22,664 nt of DNA from Clostridia bacterium (GTDB lineage Bacteria > Bacillota > Clostridia > Christensenellales > UBA3700). The notes beneath the pieces were generated by a model, which saw only the letters and a program-made list of their open reading frames with translations, had not been told where the DNA came from and made no database searches. A program made the position numbers and the translations under genes. The stretch lies in NCBI GenBank assembly GCA_900772745.1, contig CAAGRV010000163.1:1-22664 (forward strand), given 5' to 3'. Every line of letters starts with the position of its first letter. Position 1 is the first letter of the stretch. Positions 1 through 7,357 of this stretch are shown piece by piece.

Positions 1-373
1 TATTGTTTTCAAGCGCAACATTGTGCAATTTTTCTTTCAAATTGTAGGTAGGAGTATCCACACCCATCCAAATATTGTCTGCACAACTAAAAATGTCCAC
101 CAACTTAAAATGTTGATGAACCATACCAATTCCGAGTTTTTTACTGTCTTCCGGAGATTGGATAACGACTTCTTGACCATTGACGAATATTTGTCCAGCG
201 TTTGGTTTGTAGATACCAGACAGCATATTCATAAGTGTAGTTTTGCCACTGCCATTCTCACCAAGCAAGGAGAGGATCTCTCCTTGCTCCAATGTGAGAT
301 TGACGTTTTTGTTTGCAACTACACTACCAAATGTTTTTGTAATATTTCTAAGTTCGATAGCGTAATTTGACAT
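1..373 (-). CDS. ABC transporter ATP-binding protein, nucleoside/BMP type (5' part only)
   Basis: The reading frame starts with ATG at 373 and runs off the left edge, so only about 124 N-terminal residues are present. It begins MSNYAIELRNITKTFG. It has a Walker A motif GENGSGKT at about residues 38-45 and a Q-loop region GMVHQHFKLVD. This is the opening of an ABC ATPase of the sugar/nucleoside type (RbsA, YufO and NupO relatives, which usually carry two ATPase domains). It lies 13 nt downstream of the BMP-family binding protein on the same strand, so the two very probably form one purine nucleoside importer whose permease genes would lie beyond the window. The Walker B and signature motifs are outside the window, so completeness cannot be judged. 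Confidence 0.93.
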   Translation of the reverse strand, partial: MSNYAIELRNITKTFGSVVANKNVNLTLEQGEILSLLGENGSGKTTLMNMLSGIYKPNAGQIFVNGQEVVIQSPEDSKKLGIGMVHQHFKLVDIFSCADNIWMGVDTPTYNLKEKLHNVALENN

Positions 374-386
374 AAATTGTTCCTAA

Positions 387-1616
387 TTATTTGTTTTCAG
401 CTGGAAGAGCTGGACCGTTTACGCCAGCAACCCAGTATTTCATATCGCCAGTGATGTTTGCAACTTCAACTTTGCCAACAGTCTTGCCGTCAGAAGTTTT
501 AAGAACTCTGTCAACTTCTTTAAGAATCCAAGTGCCATCAATATTCTCGAAAGAAAGTGCCTTGTCAGAGAATACGTCCCAAGCGTCATTTTTGTTTTTC
601 ATTTTATCTTCAACGAGTTTGAGGATAGCTGCAGTATCTTTATCAACTTTAGAAGAGAGTTCAGCAAGACCGAACAAATCATCAGCAAAGCTACCATAGT
701 AGTTGCCGAAATCCTTCCAAGCGTCAAGGCTGATGAATTTGCCTTCAGCATCAAAACACTTCATAGCTTCTCTAACAGCAGCTGTGTAGTAAACGCCCCA
801 ATGCCAAACAACAGAAGTCAAGCAAGAATCATCATTGATAGCTTTGCGCATATCAGAGTTGTAACCGATAGAGAACTTGCCAGCATCTTTAGCAGCAGCA
901 GGTGGGTTTTCTGTATCGCAGTGTTGAGCGATAACTTCGCAACCTTCATTCAAAAGAGCTTTTGCATGAGCAGTTTCGTTGGTTGGATCGAACCAAGAGT
1001 TGAGAGTCTTAACAGTAACAGTAGCAGTAGGATTGACAGCTTGAACACCAAGAGCGAAAGCGTTGACACCACTAGAACATTCTGCAATGTTTAGACCGTG
1101 AGCAGAAACATAACCGAGCTTGCCACCTTGGCTAGCTTTCAAACCTGCAACAATACCGCTGAGGTATCTAGCTTGGTAGATACGACCAAAGTAGTTGTTC
1201 ATATTTCCTGGCTCGCCTTCACCGAAAGTATCCAAATAACCTGTACCATGAGAGAATACAACTTTTGGATTCTTGAGAGCGGCTTCTTTCATACCATTCA
1301 TATAACCAAAGCTAGTACCGATGATCATATTGCAACCTTGTGCAAGGAGCTCTTCGATAGCTGCGTTGATTTGTTGAGAGTTGGTATCGTCGATGCTATC
1401 TTTGATGATAACTTGGCTGTCTTTTAGACCGAGAGTCTTTTTCATAGCCTCGATACCTTGTTGGTGTGCATAAGTATAACCAGAAGTAGAACTTACTGGA
1501 TTGATATGAAGTACGCCAACTTTGAATTCTTTTGTATCGTTAGAGCAAGCGGTAAAGATACCGAAACAACCAACGATCATTACTACTACGAGTAGTGTTG
1601 CGAAAAGTTTTTTCAT
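387..1616 (-). CDS. BMP family ABC transporter substrate-binding lipoprotein
   Basis: A 409-residue exported lipoprotein. The N-terminus is MKK followed by a hydrophobic stretch and a lipobox FTAC with the acylated cysteine at about residue 24. The mature part begins FKVGVLHINPVSSTSGYTY and contains GTSFGYMNGM and VFSHGTG, typical of the BMP/Med/PnrA family that binds purine nucleosides outside the membrane for an ABC importer. A strong site AGGAGG precedes the ATG at 1616. The ATPase gene follows after 13 nt and xanthine phosphoribosyltransferase lies just upstream, which fits purine uptake and salvage. The ligand is inferred from family and context. Other BMP proteins bind different small molecules. 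Confidence 0.92.
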   Translation of the reverse strand: MKKLFATLLVVVMIVGCFGIFTACSNDTKEFKVGVLHINPVSSTSGYTYAHQQGIEAMKKTLGLKDSQVIIKDSIDDTNSQQINAAIEELLAQGCNMIIGTSFGYMNGMKEAALKNPKVVFSHGTGYLDTFGEGEPGNMNNYFGRIYQARYLSGIVAGLKASQGGKLGYVSAHGLNIAECSSGVNAFALGVQAVNPTATVTVKTLNSWFDPTNETAHAKALLNEGCEVIAQHCDTENPPAAAKDAGKFSIGYNSDMRKAINDDSCLTSVVWHWGVYYTAAVREAMKCFDAEGKFISLDAWKDFGNYYGSFADDLFGLAELSSKVDKDTAAILKLVEDKMKNKNDAWDVFSDKALSFENIDGTWILKEVDRVLKTSDGKTVGKVEVANITGDMKYWVAGVNGPALPAENK

Positions 1617-1630
1617 GTTTTATCCTCCTG

Positions 1631-1644
1631 ACCCCAGTGGGGGT
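1631..1644. repeat. GC-rich perfect inverted repeat upstream of the BMP gene
   Basis: ACCCC and GGGGT arms (5 bp) flank a 4-nt centre, just upstream of the AGGAGG site of the BMP lipoprotein gene. It could be an operator or a short mRNA hairpin that affects ribosome access. If the weak promoter at 1646-1673 is real, transcription would start inside it, which favours a DNA role. Confidence 0.5.
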
Positions 1645-1645
1645 A

Positions 1646-1673
1646 ATTTTACAAATAAAAAAGGGCATAACAA
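1646..1673 (-). promoter_or_regulatory. possible promoter of the BMP gene
   Basis: On the minus strand a TTGTTA box (1673-1668) is separated by 16 nt from TAAAAT (1651-1646). It overlaps the terminator hairpin of the upstream xpt gene. It is a moderate match. The alternative is read-through from xpt. Confidence 0.4.
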
Positions 1674-1684
1674 TTTATTATGCC
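1657..1684 (-). terminator. Rho-independent terminator after xpt
   Basis: GGCATAA and TTATGCC arms (1684-1678 and 1670-1664) with a 7-nt loop are followed on the minus strand by a run of Ts to about 1657. The first base of the hairpin overlaps the xpt stop codon. It separates xpt from the BMP transporter genes. Confidence 0.85.
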
Positions 1685-2262
1685 TAGTCTTGACTAAAAG
1701 TAATTCCGCTCTTAGTATCCATGCTCTCGATTTTTGCGAGAGAGCATAGTTTTATTCCTTTTTCTCTGATTGTTTTTCCGCCGTCTTGGAAGGCTTTTTC
1801 TATTGCGATAGCGCCTCCGCATAGCGTAGCGCCAGCTTGTTTGACAAGGTCCACCAATCCCATAAAAGCTGCACCGTTGGCAAGGAAGTCATCAATTATG
1901 AGCACTCTGTCATCACAGCTGAGATAATTTTTGCACACTCTTACGTCGTATGTAGTTGCGTGAGTATATGAATAGACAGGGGTAGAGTAAATATCGCCAG
2001 AGAGATTTTTTGTTTGGCTCTTTTTTGCGAAAACCATAGGAACATTCATTTCCATAGCTGCCGCAATAGCGATTGCGATACCACTTGCCTCGATTGTCAA
2101 AACTTTGGTTACGTGGTCGTCTTTGAAAAGTCTAGCAATTTCTTTGCCAATCTCTTTCATCAAGCTTGTATCAATTTGATGATTGAGGAAGTTGTCAACT
2201 TTCAGTACGTTGCCGTCAAGAATTCTGCCACTTTCTACAATTTTTTGTTCAAGAAGTTTCAT
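1684..2262 (-). CDS. xpt: xanthine phosphoribosyltransferase
   Basis: A 192-residue type I phosphoribosyltransferase that converts xanthine and PRPP to XMP in purine salvage. It begins MKLLEQKIVESGRILDGNVL, which matches the start of Xpt proteins. It contains the PRPP-binding signature VLIIDDFLANGAA at about residues 120-132, and the segment AKKSQTKNLSGDIYSTPVYSYT expected in this family. The length is standard. ATG at 2262 is preceded by GGAGAT. It has its own promoter and terminator. In many Firmicutes xpt is controlled by a purine riboswitch, but none is visible in the short leader here. Confidence 0.95.
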   Translation of the reverse strand: MKLLEQKIVESGRILDGNVLKVDNFLNHQIDTSLMKEIGKEIARLFKDDHVTKVLTIEASGIAIAIAAAMEMNVPMVFAKKSQTKNLSGDIYSTPVYSYTHATTYDVRVCKNYLSCDDRVLIIDDFLANGAAFMGLVDLVKQAGATLCGGAIAIEKAFQDGGKTIREKGIKLCSLAKIESMDTKSGITFSQD

Positions 2263-2290
2263 ACTATCTCCATAAAAAAATTATATATCC

Positions 2291-2330
2291 ATTTTACCTA
2301 AATTTTATATTTAAGTCAAACTTTTTTGAC
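2291..2330 (-). promoter_or_regulatory. xpt promoter with overlapping inverted repeat
   Basis: On the minus strand, TTGACT (2319-2314), a 17-nt spacer and TAAAAT (2296-2291) form a good sigma-A promoter, giving a leader of about 20 nt to xpt. A perfect 6-bp inverted repeat, GTCAAA/TTTGAC with a 4-nt centre (2315-2330), covers the -35 box. It is a plausible repressor site. Confidence 0.7.
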
Positions 2331-2458
2331 CCATTTCGACATTATTCTACACAATTTACAATAGGATTTTGGAATACTTATTTCTCGAATGTAGAAAACA
2401 CGAGCAAAGCGGTGCTTTGAACAATCGAAACATATATTGATAAATGATTATATATTAT

Positions 2459-2487
2459 TTGAACAGCGGAGCTTGTTGTGTTATAAT
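2459..2487 (+). promoter_or_regulatory. promoter placing the start codon at the transcript 5' end (leaderless)
   Basis: TTGAAC (2459-2464), a 17-nt spacer and a perfect TATAAT (2482-2487). The ATG of the downstream gene is at 2494, only 6 nt beyond the -10 box, where transcription should begin. There is no Shine-Dalgarno sequence between. Confidence 0.75.
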
Positions 2488-2493
2488 ATCACT

Positions 2494-3879
2494 ATGGATA
2501 AAGAATTTTTGAACAATCTACCGCCAGCGTTTGGGCAAAGAATGCAATCAATGCTTAGGGAAGAATACCCCGATTTTTTGGAGTGCTATGACTCCAACAA
2601 TTTTACGTCACTCCGTATCAACACGCTCAAAACAAGCGTCGAACAAGGCGTGCAAAAACTCCAAAAATTGGGCGGCTTGATGGGCAATGTAGATTGGTGC
2701 GACAGCGGATTTTATTATGACAAAGCCGTGCGCTACGGCAAACACCCCTACCACGAGGCTGGCTTGTATTATATCCAAGAGGCAAGCGCTATGTCGGTGG
2801 TGGAGAGTATTGGCATAGCCGAGGGCGACTATGTGCTCGACCTATGTTCCGCCCCAGGTGGCAAGGCAACTCACATAGCTTGCAAATTGGGAGGTACGGG
2901 ACTTCTTGTAGCCAACGAATATGTCCCATCTCGCAGCAAAATTCTCTCGCAAAATATCGAAAGAATGGGTATATCCAACTGCATTGTGACCAACAATTCT
3001 CCCCAAGAGCTAGAAGATAATTGGCAAGAGTTTTTCGACAAAATCGTAGTCGATGCGCCATGTTCGGGCGAAGGAATGTTCCGCAAAACCGCCCAAGCGG
3101 CAGAAGAGTGGAGCGAACAAAACGTAGAAATGTGCGCAACTCGCCAACTTGCGATATTGGACTCTGCCTACAAAATGCTCAAAGCAGGTGGCAAAATGGT
3201 ATATTCGACTTGCACATTTTCCGTCCAAGAGAACGAACAAGTCGTAGAAGAATTTTTGGCACGCCACAGCGATATGAAGATTGCTCACAGCCTAAGACAA
3301 TTTTGTCCCGCACGAGTGCAATGGACAAAGAACGGACTTGACGATATTGTGCTTGCACAGCGACTTTTTCCACACCATATCAAGGGCGAAGGTCACTTTG
3401 TTTGTGTGCTACAAAAGGGCGAAGAAGGCAACGATTTTCGCACGGCAAAACAAGCCAAACCAAACAAAAATATGCTCAAAATCTATGAAGAGTGGGCAAA
3501 GCAAAATCTCAATATTTCGCTTACTCCCAATATATGCTTTGGCGACAACTTGTACTATCTAGACGCCACTATTCCCAACCTTGACAAAGTCAAAGTTTTG
3601 CGTTGTGGCTTGCACCTAGGTCAAATCAAAAAGGACAGATTCGAGCCGTCGCACTCATTGGCAATGTATTTGCACCCAGCACAGGCAAAGAGAGTTATTG
3701 ACTTGCCTTGTGACAGCAAAGAGATATTCGACTATTTTCAAGGCAATGCGATAGACACAGACAGCAAAGGTTGGTGTTTGGTGTGCGTGGACGGGCTAAG
3801 TTGTGGTTGGTCCAAAGCCGACGGATATATGGCGAAGAACCATTACCCAAAGGGACTTAGGCGAGATATAAGGCTCTAA
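2494..3879 (+). CDS. RsmF/NOL1-NOP2-sun family rRNA (cytosine-C5) methyltransferase
   Basis: A 461-residue SAM-dependent RNA m5C methyltransferase. The N-terminus MDKEFLNNLPPAFGQRM fits the family start, so ATG 2494 is chosen over an upstream in-frame TTG. The SAM motif LDLCSAPGGK is at about 115-124. The two family cysteines are in VDAPCSGEGMFRK (Cys190) and YSTCTF (Cys240, the expected nucleophile). The C-terminal third, with HSLAMYLHP, matches the RNA-binding extension of the YebU/RsmF group. The likely target is a cytosine in 16S rRNA, but the exact base cannot be read from sequence. It appears to be translated from a leaderless mRNA and may be co-transcribed with the dehydrogenase 45 nt downstream. 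Confidence 0.93.
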   Translation: MDKEFLNNLPPAFGQRMQSMLREEYPDFLECYDSNNFTSLRINTLKTSVEQGVQKLQKLGGLMGNVDWCDSGFYYDKAVRYGKHPYHEAGLYYIQEASAMSVVESIGIAEGDYVLDLCSAPGGKATHIACKLGGTGLLVANEYVPSRSKILSQNIERMGISNCIVTNNSPQELEDNWQEFFDKIVVDAPCSGEGMFRKTAQAAEEWSEQNVEMCATRQLAILDSAYKMLKAGGKMVYSTCTFSVQENEQVVEEFLARHSDMKIAHSLRQFCPARVQWTKNGLDDIVLAQRLFPHHIKGEGHFVCVLQKGEEGNDFRTAKQAKPNKNMLKIYEEWAKQNLNISLTPNICFGDNLYYLDATIPNLDKVKVLRCGLHLGQIKKDRFEPSHSLAMYLHPAQAKRVIDLPCDSKEIFDYFQGNAIDTDSKGWCLVCVDGLSCGWSKADGYMAKNHYPKGLRRDIRL

Positions 3880-3890
3880 AATGCCAAAAA

Positions 3891-3906
3891 GTCGATACAT
3901 ATCGAC
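3891..3906 (+). other. short hairpin between the RsmF-like gene and the dehydrogenase gene
   Basis: GTCGAT and ATCGAC arms with a 4-nt loop. No T-run follows, so it is not a convincing terminator. It lies just before the AGGAGG site of the next gene and could stabilise mRNA or modulate translation. Confidence 0.5.
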
Positions 3907-3924
3907 AAAATGCAGGAGGCATTT

Positions 3925-4890
3925 ATGCAAAACAATATTCCCAAAATCGTAGTGTTGGATGGCAATGCTGTCAATCCTGGCGATATAAGTTGGGCACCAA
4001 TTTCGAGCAAAGGCGACTTTACTTTGTACCCTCGCAGTACCCAAGCCCAAGCCATCGAGCGGGCAAGGGATGCGGACATTGTCATCAACAACAAGGTCAA
4101 ACTTGATGAACATGTACTCAGTCAGCTCCCCAACTTGAAGTATATCGGACTTTTGTCCACAGGCTATGACGTAGTAGATATTGAGTATGCCAAGTCCAAA
4201 GGGATTGTGGTGTGCAATGTTCCTGCCTATTCGTCCCGATCGGTTGCCCAACTTACCATTGCGTTGCTACTCGAACTTGTGATGAATGTGGGCGGGCACA
4301 GTCAGTCCGTTCATCAAGGCGATTGGTCAAAATGCCCTGATTTTTGCTATTGGCTGGGCGATATTATCGAACTGGACGGCAAGACTATTGGTTTGGTAGG
4401 ATATGGCTCTATTGCCAGATACGTAGCCGTCATTGCTCGCAGTTTGGGCATGAGAGTGCTTGCATACAACCGCAGTGGAGTGGTGGACGAAAATGCCGAG
4501 TTTTCACCACTAGATAGGCTTTTGGCGGAGAGCGATATTGTAAGTTTGCATTGTCCACTCAACAATGATAGCAGACAAATGATAGACAGCACGGCTTTGT
4601 CCAAGATGAAGGTGGGCAGTTATCTTATCAACACCGCAAGAGGCGGACTGGTGGTCGAAAAGGACGTTGTAGATGCGTTGGACAGTGGCAAGCTTGCGGG
4701 GTATGCGAGCGACGTATTGGCACAAGAACCACCTCAGGCAGACAATCTTCTTGCAGGTCACCCAAAGGCGGTGATAACTCCGCACATTGCTTGGGCGAGC
4801 GTGAGCGCGAGAGAGCGACTACTTGCCGTGGCAAGTCAAAATATCAAGAGTTTTTTGGCGGGCAGTCCCATCAATCAAGTCAACAAATAA
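3925..4890 (+). CDS. D-2-hydroxyacid dehydrogenase (glycerate dehydrogenase-like)
   Basis: A 321-residue NAD-dependent cytosolic oxidoreductase of the D-isomer-specific 2-hydroxyacid dehydrogenase family, closest in look to hydroxypyruvate/glycerate dehydrogenases (HprA). The catalytic triad is present: Arg239 in INTARGG, Glu268 in AQEPP, His287 in TPHIAW. The nucleotide-binding loop is GYGSIA (159-164), with Ala where the last Gly of GxGxxG is usual. ATG 3925 is preferred over ATG 3910 because AGGAGG lies 6 nt before it, inside the longer frame. It follows the RsmF-like gene with no clear terminator between. The substrate (hydroxypyruvate, glyoxylate or other 2-oxoacid) is not decided by the sequence. 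Confidence 0.92.
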   Translation: MQNNIPKIVVLDGNAVNPGDISWAPISSKGDFTLYPRSTQAQAIERARDADIVINNKVKLDEHVLSQLPNLKYIGLLSTGYDVVDIEYAKSKGIVVCNVPAYSSRSVAQLTIALLLELVMNVGGHSQSVHQGDWSKCPDFCYWLGDIIELDGKTIGLVGYGSIARYVAVIARSLGMRVLAYNRSGVVDENAEFSPLDRLLAESDIVSLHCPLNNDSRQMIDSTALSKMKVGSYLINTARGGLVVEKDVVDALDSGKLAGYASDVLAQEPPQADNLLAGHPKAVITPHIAWASVSARERLLAVASQNIKSFLAGSPINQVNK

Positions 4891-4988
4891 TAAAATTGCG
4901 CCAGCAATATTTGCTTGTTTACAGAGCGCAGACCTTGATAGACAAATATCAACAATCTATGTTGTGGCGAGCAAATGTTCGTTGGGGG

Positions 4989-5018
4989 TTGACAAAAAAA
5001 CTTTTTTATATTTATAAT
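4989..5018 (+). promoter_or_regulatory. consensus promoter of the MBG surface-protein operon (leaderless)
   Basis: Perfect TTGACA (4989-4994), an 18-nt A/T-tract spacer and perfect TATAAT (5013-5018). The ATG at 5026 follows after 7 nt and no ribosome binding site is present, so transcription should start at or next to the start codon. Confidence 0.85.
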
Positions 5019-5025
5019 ATATTAT

Positions 5026-6885
5026 ATGAAAAAACATATTCTTGTGACATTTACCATACTTTTTGCAGTCATCATTTCACTGTTTGGAATGGTGGCTTTT
5101 GCGTCTTATTTTGGTGGCGTAAGCGAAGAGAGTGACCAAGTTTTGTCGAACGTGGTAGCCCAAACTGTTGGTGCAGAAGACGGAACTATGACAGAGCCAA
5201 TCTCTCTCAAACCAAAGTTTTACGCACTTATTCCAGGCGAAAGTGGCAATATAAGATATAATTTTCCAAATGATAAAATTGTCTATCATGGCATCAAAAA
5301 CAAGGCTGATTATCGTGTAGAATGGGAAGGCAATCCCGATTTGAATATTGACTATACGCTCAATTTTTATGACCAAGAAGGCAATCCACTTCCCGAAGAA
5401 GGTGGTGACAGATTGCCTTGGAAGGCGGGCACATACACTATCCAAGTGGCCATCAATGACCCACATTACAAGGTTGAAGAGGCTGACAGAGTGTGTGAGA
5501 TGACTATCACGCCGTTTGTGTGTCACCTTGTCAGTGTTTCGGCTACTACCAAGATGTATGACGGCTTGTATTTCAATCCGACTATCAAACTCAAAGAGTC
5601 AATTTTGCCAGACGAAAAAGCTTATTCTATCCAATATTATGAAAAAGTTGGTGAAACCTACCAACCAATGACAGGTCAGCCAATCAACGTGGGCGAATAC
5701 AAAGTATCGCTCGAGTTTGCCAATGACGACGGCAACTATATATACGAATTCGATGACAAAGAATGGAATGGTGTCTTCCAAATCACTCCAAGACAACTCA
5801 CCGTCGACTATATCGTGGACAACTCAACTTGGAACAAGCCCAATCCAATCACATATTCGGGCAAAGCAAAAGATATCCAACCTGTGGTGAGAGGGTGGAG
5901 AACCAATGCGGCTTTGCAAAAGAGCGACGAAGATATATTTGCCAAAGAGTGCAGTGTAGAAATCACCCAAAATGGCAAAGTCACACCAGCATACAGAGTG
6001 GGCAAATACACTTTGACTATCAAGTCGAACGTCCAACTGACCAACTATATTTTGCCACCAACGGACGAGTTGGAGATAAGCAAAAAGAGAGTTGATTTTG
6101 CGTTCAAGTTGCCAGCCAACCTAGTTTATGACGGCGGACGCAAAATTGCCGAGCCTGTTACCCAAGACATTTGCGAGGGCGATGACGTAGTTGCCACCAT
6201 TCTATACAACGGCTCTGAGGACGCTCCAATCAATGCGGGAGAGTACAAATTCTCGATACGTGTCCAAGGAAATGATATGGACAACTATACTTTTGGCTAT
6301 GACGAGCAAGCCAAAATGACCATTGCCAAAGCCGAATATCCAACGACAGATTTTACGGTCGTGGCATATTCTAACAAGATTGTTATTACGGTGGACAAGC
6401 CAGTAGGTTGCGACAGCGTTATGTACACAATCGCAGAAGACATTTGGACGACTTCCAACGAGATTGCCGTAGGTGCAATGCAAGACTATTTGGTCAAAGT
6501 CAAGCTGGTAGAGAGTGCCAACTACAAGGAAAAAATCTTGTCCAAGACAGTCAAGACTGGCTTTGACAGCAACATATTTGGCGGACTGCTAACCAAGGTG
6601 GACACCGACAACTTCTCGTTCAAGGATATATCAACATATCTAGAAATTGAGCGTTGTTTTGGCTATGTATCCGACACAGATATTGCCAACATTGATATGC
6701 AAAAGTTGGAGAAAATTCGTGCTTTGTACAGCGAGTACAAGTCCAATGCCCAAAGCGTTGTTCAAGATGCGGCGGACTTTGGCAGTGCGATGAGTTTGTC
6801 GGTGAGCGTTGCGCTAAGTTGTGTGGCAGGCGTTGGCATTTGTATGGGAATTTTGGTGACAAGGAGAAAAAAAGATGCAAACTAA
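5026..6885 (+). CDS. membrane-anchored surface protein with MBG-like repeats
   Basis: A 619-residue exported protein. Residues about 4-28 are a signal peptide or signal anchor (HILVTFTILFAVIISLFGMV). The ectodomain holds successive beta-rich units of the MBG/Ig-like type. Recognisable pieces are TTKMYDGLYFNPTIKL near 175-190, ITPRQLTVDYIVD near 250, and KRVDFAFKLPANLVYDGG near 355, each leading to a conserved GEYK or GKYT strand. Residues about 589-611 form a transmembrane helix followed by RRKKDAN, so the protein is anchored by a C-terminal helix rather than by an LPXTG sortase signal. The last 11 bp overlap the next gene. MBG domains occur in Firmicutes surface and adhesion proteins. No catalytic domain is seen, and adhesion or a structural wall role is inference. 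Confidence 0.85.
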   Translation: MKKHILVTFTILFAVIISLFGMVAFASYFGGVSEESDQVLSNVVAQTVGAEDGTMTEPISLKPKFYALIPGESGNIRYNFPNDKIVYHGIKNKADYRVEWEGNPDLNIDYTLNFYDQEGNPLPEEGGDRLPWKAGTYTIQVAINDPHYKVEEADRVCEMTITPFVCHLVSVSATTKMYDGLYFNPTIKLKESILPDEKAYSIQYYEKVGETYQPMTGQPINVGEYKVSLEFANDDGNYIYEFDDKEWNGVFQITPRQLTVDYIVDNSTWNKPNPITYSGKAKDIQPVVRGWRTNAALQKSDEDIFAKECSVEITQNGKVTPAYRVGKYTLTIKSNVQLTNYILPPTDELEISKKRVDFAFKLPANLVYDGGRKIAEPVTQDICEGDDVVATILYNGSEDAPINAGEYKFSIRVQGNDMDNYTFGYDEQAKMTIAKAEYPTTDFTVVAYSNKIVITVDKPVGCDSVMYTIAEDIWTTSNEIAVGAMQDYLVKVKLVESANYKEKILSKTVKTGFDSNIFGGLLTKVDTDNFSFKDISTYLEIERCFGYVSDTDIANIDMQKLEKIRALYSEYKSNAQSVVQDAADFGSAMSLSVSVALSCVAGVGICMGILVTRRKKDAN

Positions 6886-7357
6886 TTGGAAACTTTTGAC
6901 TTGTATTATCGTCCTTGTCGTTGTCATTTCAGCATCTGCCGGATTGGCGTTTGGCCTGACGGCGGACAACAGATTGGTGGACAAAGTCGTGGACAATATG
7001 CAATCCAACCAGTTCAAGGGCGTTGATTTGGTGGTCAAGCAAGACAACTTGGTCGTTTACAGCAATATCAACGGCACAATCGTCAATCCAATGGGACTCG
7101 AAATTGTCGACAAAACGGACGTTGCCAAACTCAACTGGGACAAGCGCAATATGCAAGGCGACACCCAAAAGACGGACAAGGTTTATTTATATTCGGGCAC
7201 AATCAAAGACGCCAAGCGGTTTTGCGGAAAGCAAATCGCAGATATGACTATCCAAATTCAAGTCAACCGTGCTAGCAAGAGCGTCGACAAAGTAGTCATC
7301 AAATATACAGACAGGGGCTTTGAAATTACTATCACAGCCCACAAGGACACACTATGA
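6875..7357 (+). CDS. small exported or membrane-anchored protein of unknown function
   Basis: A 160-residue protein not assigned to a family. The N-terminus MQTNWK is followed by a hydrophobic helix (about 7-29) with a possible signal peptidase site near SAGLAFG. The rest is polar and beta-rich, with one cysteine near the middle. It has a good AAGGAG site inside the end of the upstream gene and overlaps that gene by 11 bp. Its stop overlaps the next ATG (ATGA). It is thus translated together with the MBG surface protein and is probably its partner outside the membrane. The function is unknown. Confidence 0.8.
   Translation: MQTNWKLLTCIIVLVVVISASAGLAFGLTADNRLVDKVVDNMQSNQFKGVDLVVKQDNLVVYSNINGTIVNPMGLEIVDKTDVAKLNWDKRNMQGDTQKTDKVYLYSGTIKDAKRFCGKQIADMTIQIQVNRASKSVDKVVIKYTDRGFEITITAHKDTL

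Noticed and set aside
2263..2436. Purine riboswitch upstream of xpt
   Set aside because: The minus-strand leader after the promoter is only about 20 nt, and the conserved aptamer core sequences are not seen in it or just upstream.
2437..2493. Longer N-terminus for the RsmF-like protein
   Set aside because: It would start at TTG without a ribosome binding site, run across the -35 and -10 boxes, and add residues not expected in the family.
3010..3373. Several open frames on both strands inside the RsmF-like gene
   Set aside because: They are shadows of a gene with complete catalytic motifs. Their products lack known motifs and have no ribosome binding sites of note.
3891..3906. Terminator between the RsmF-like gene and the dehydrogenase
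   Set aside because: A hairpin is present but A-rich sequence follows instead of a T-run.
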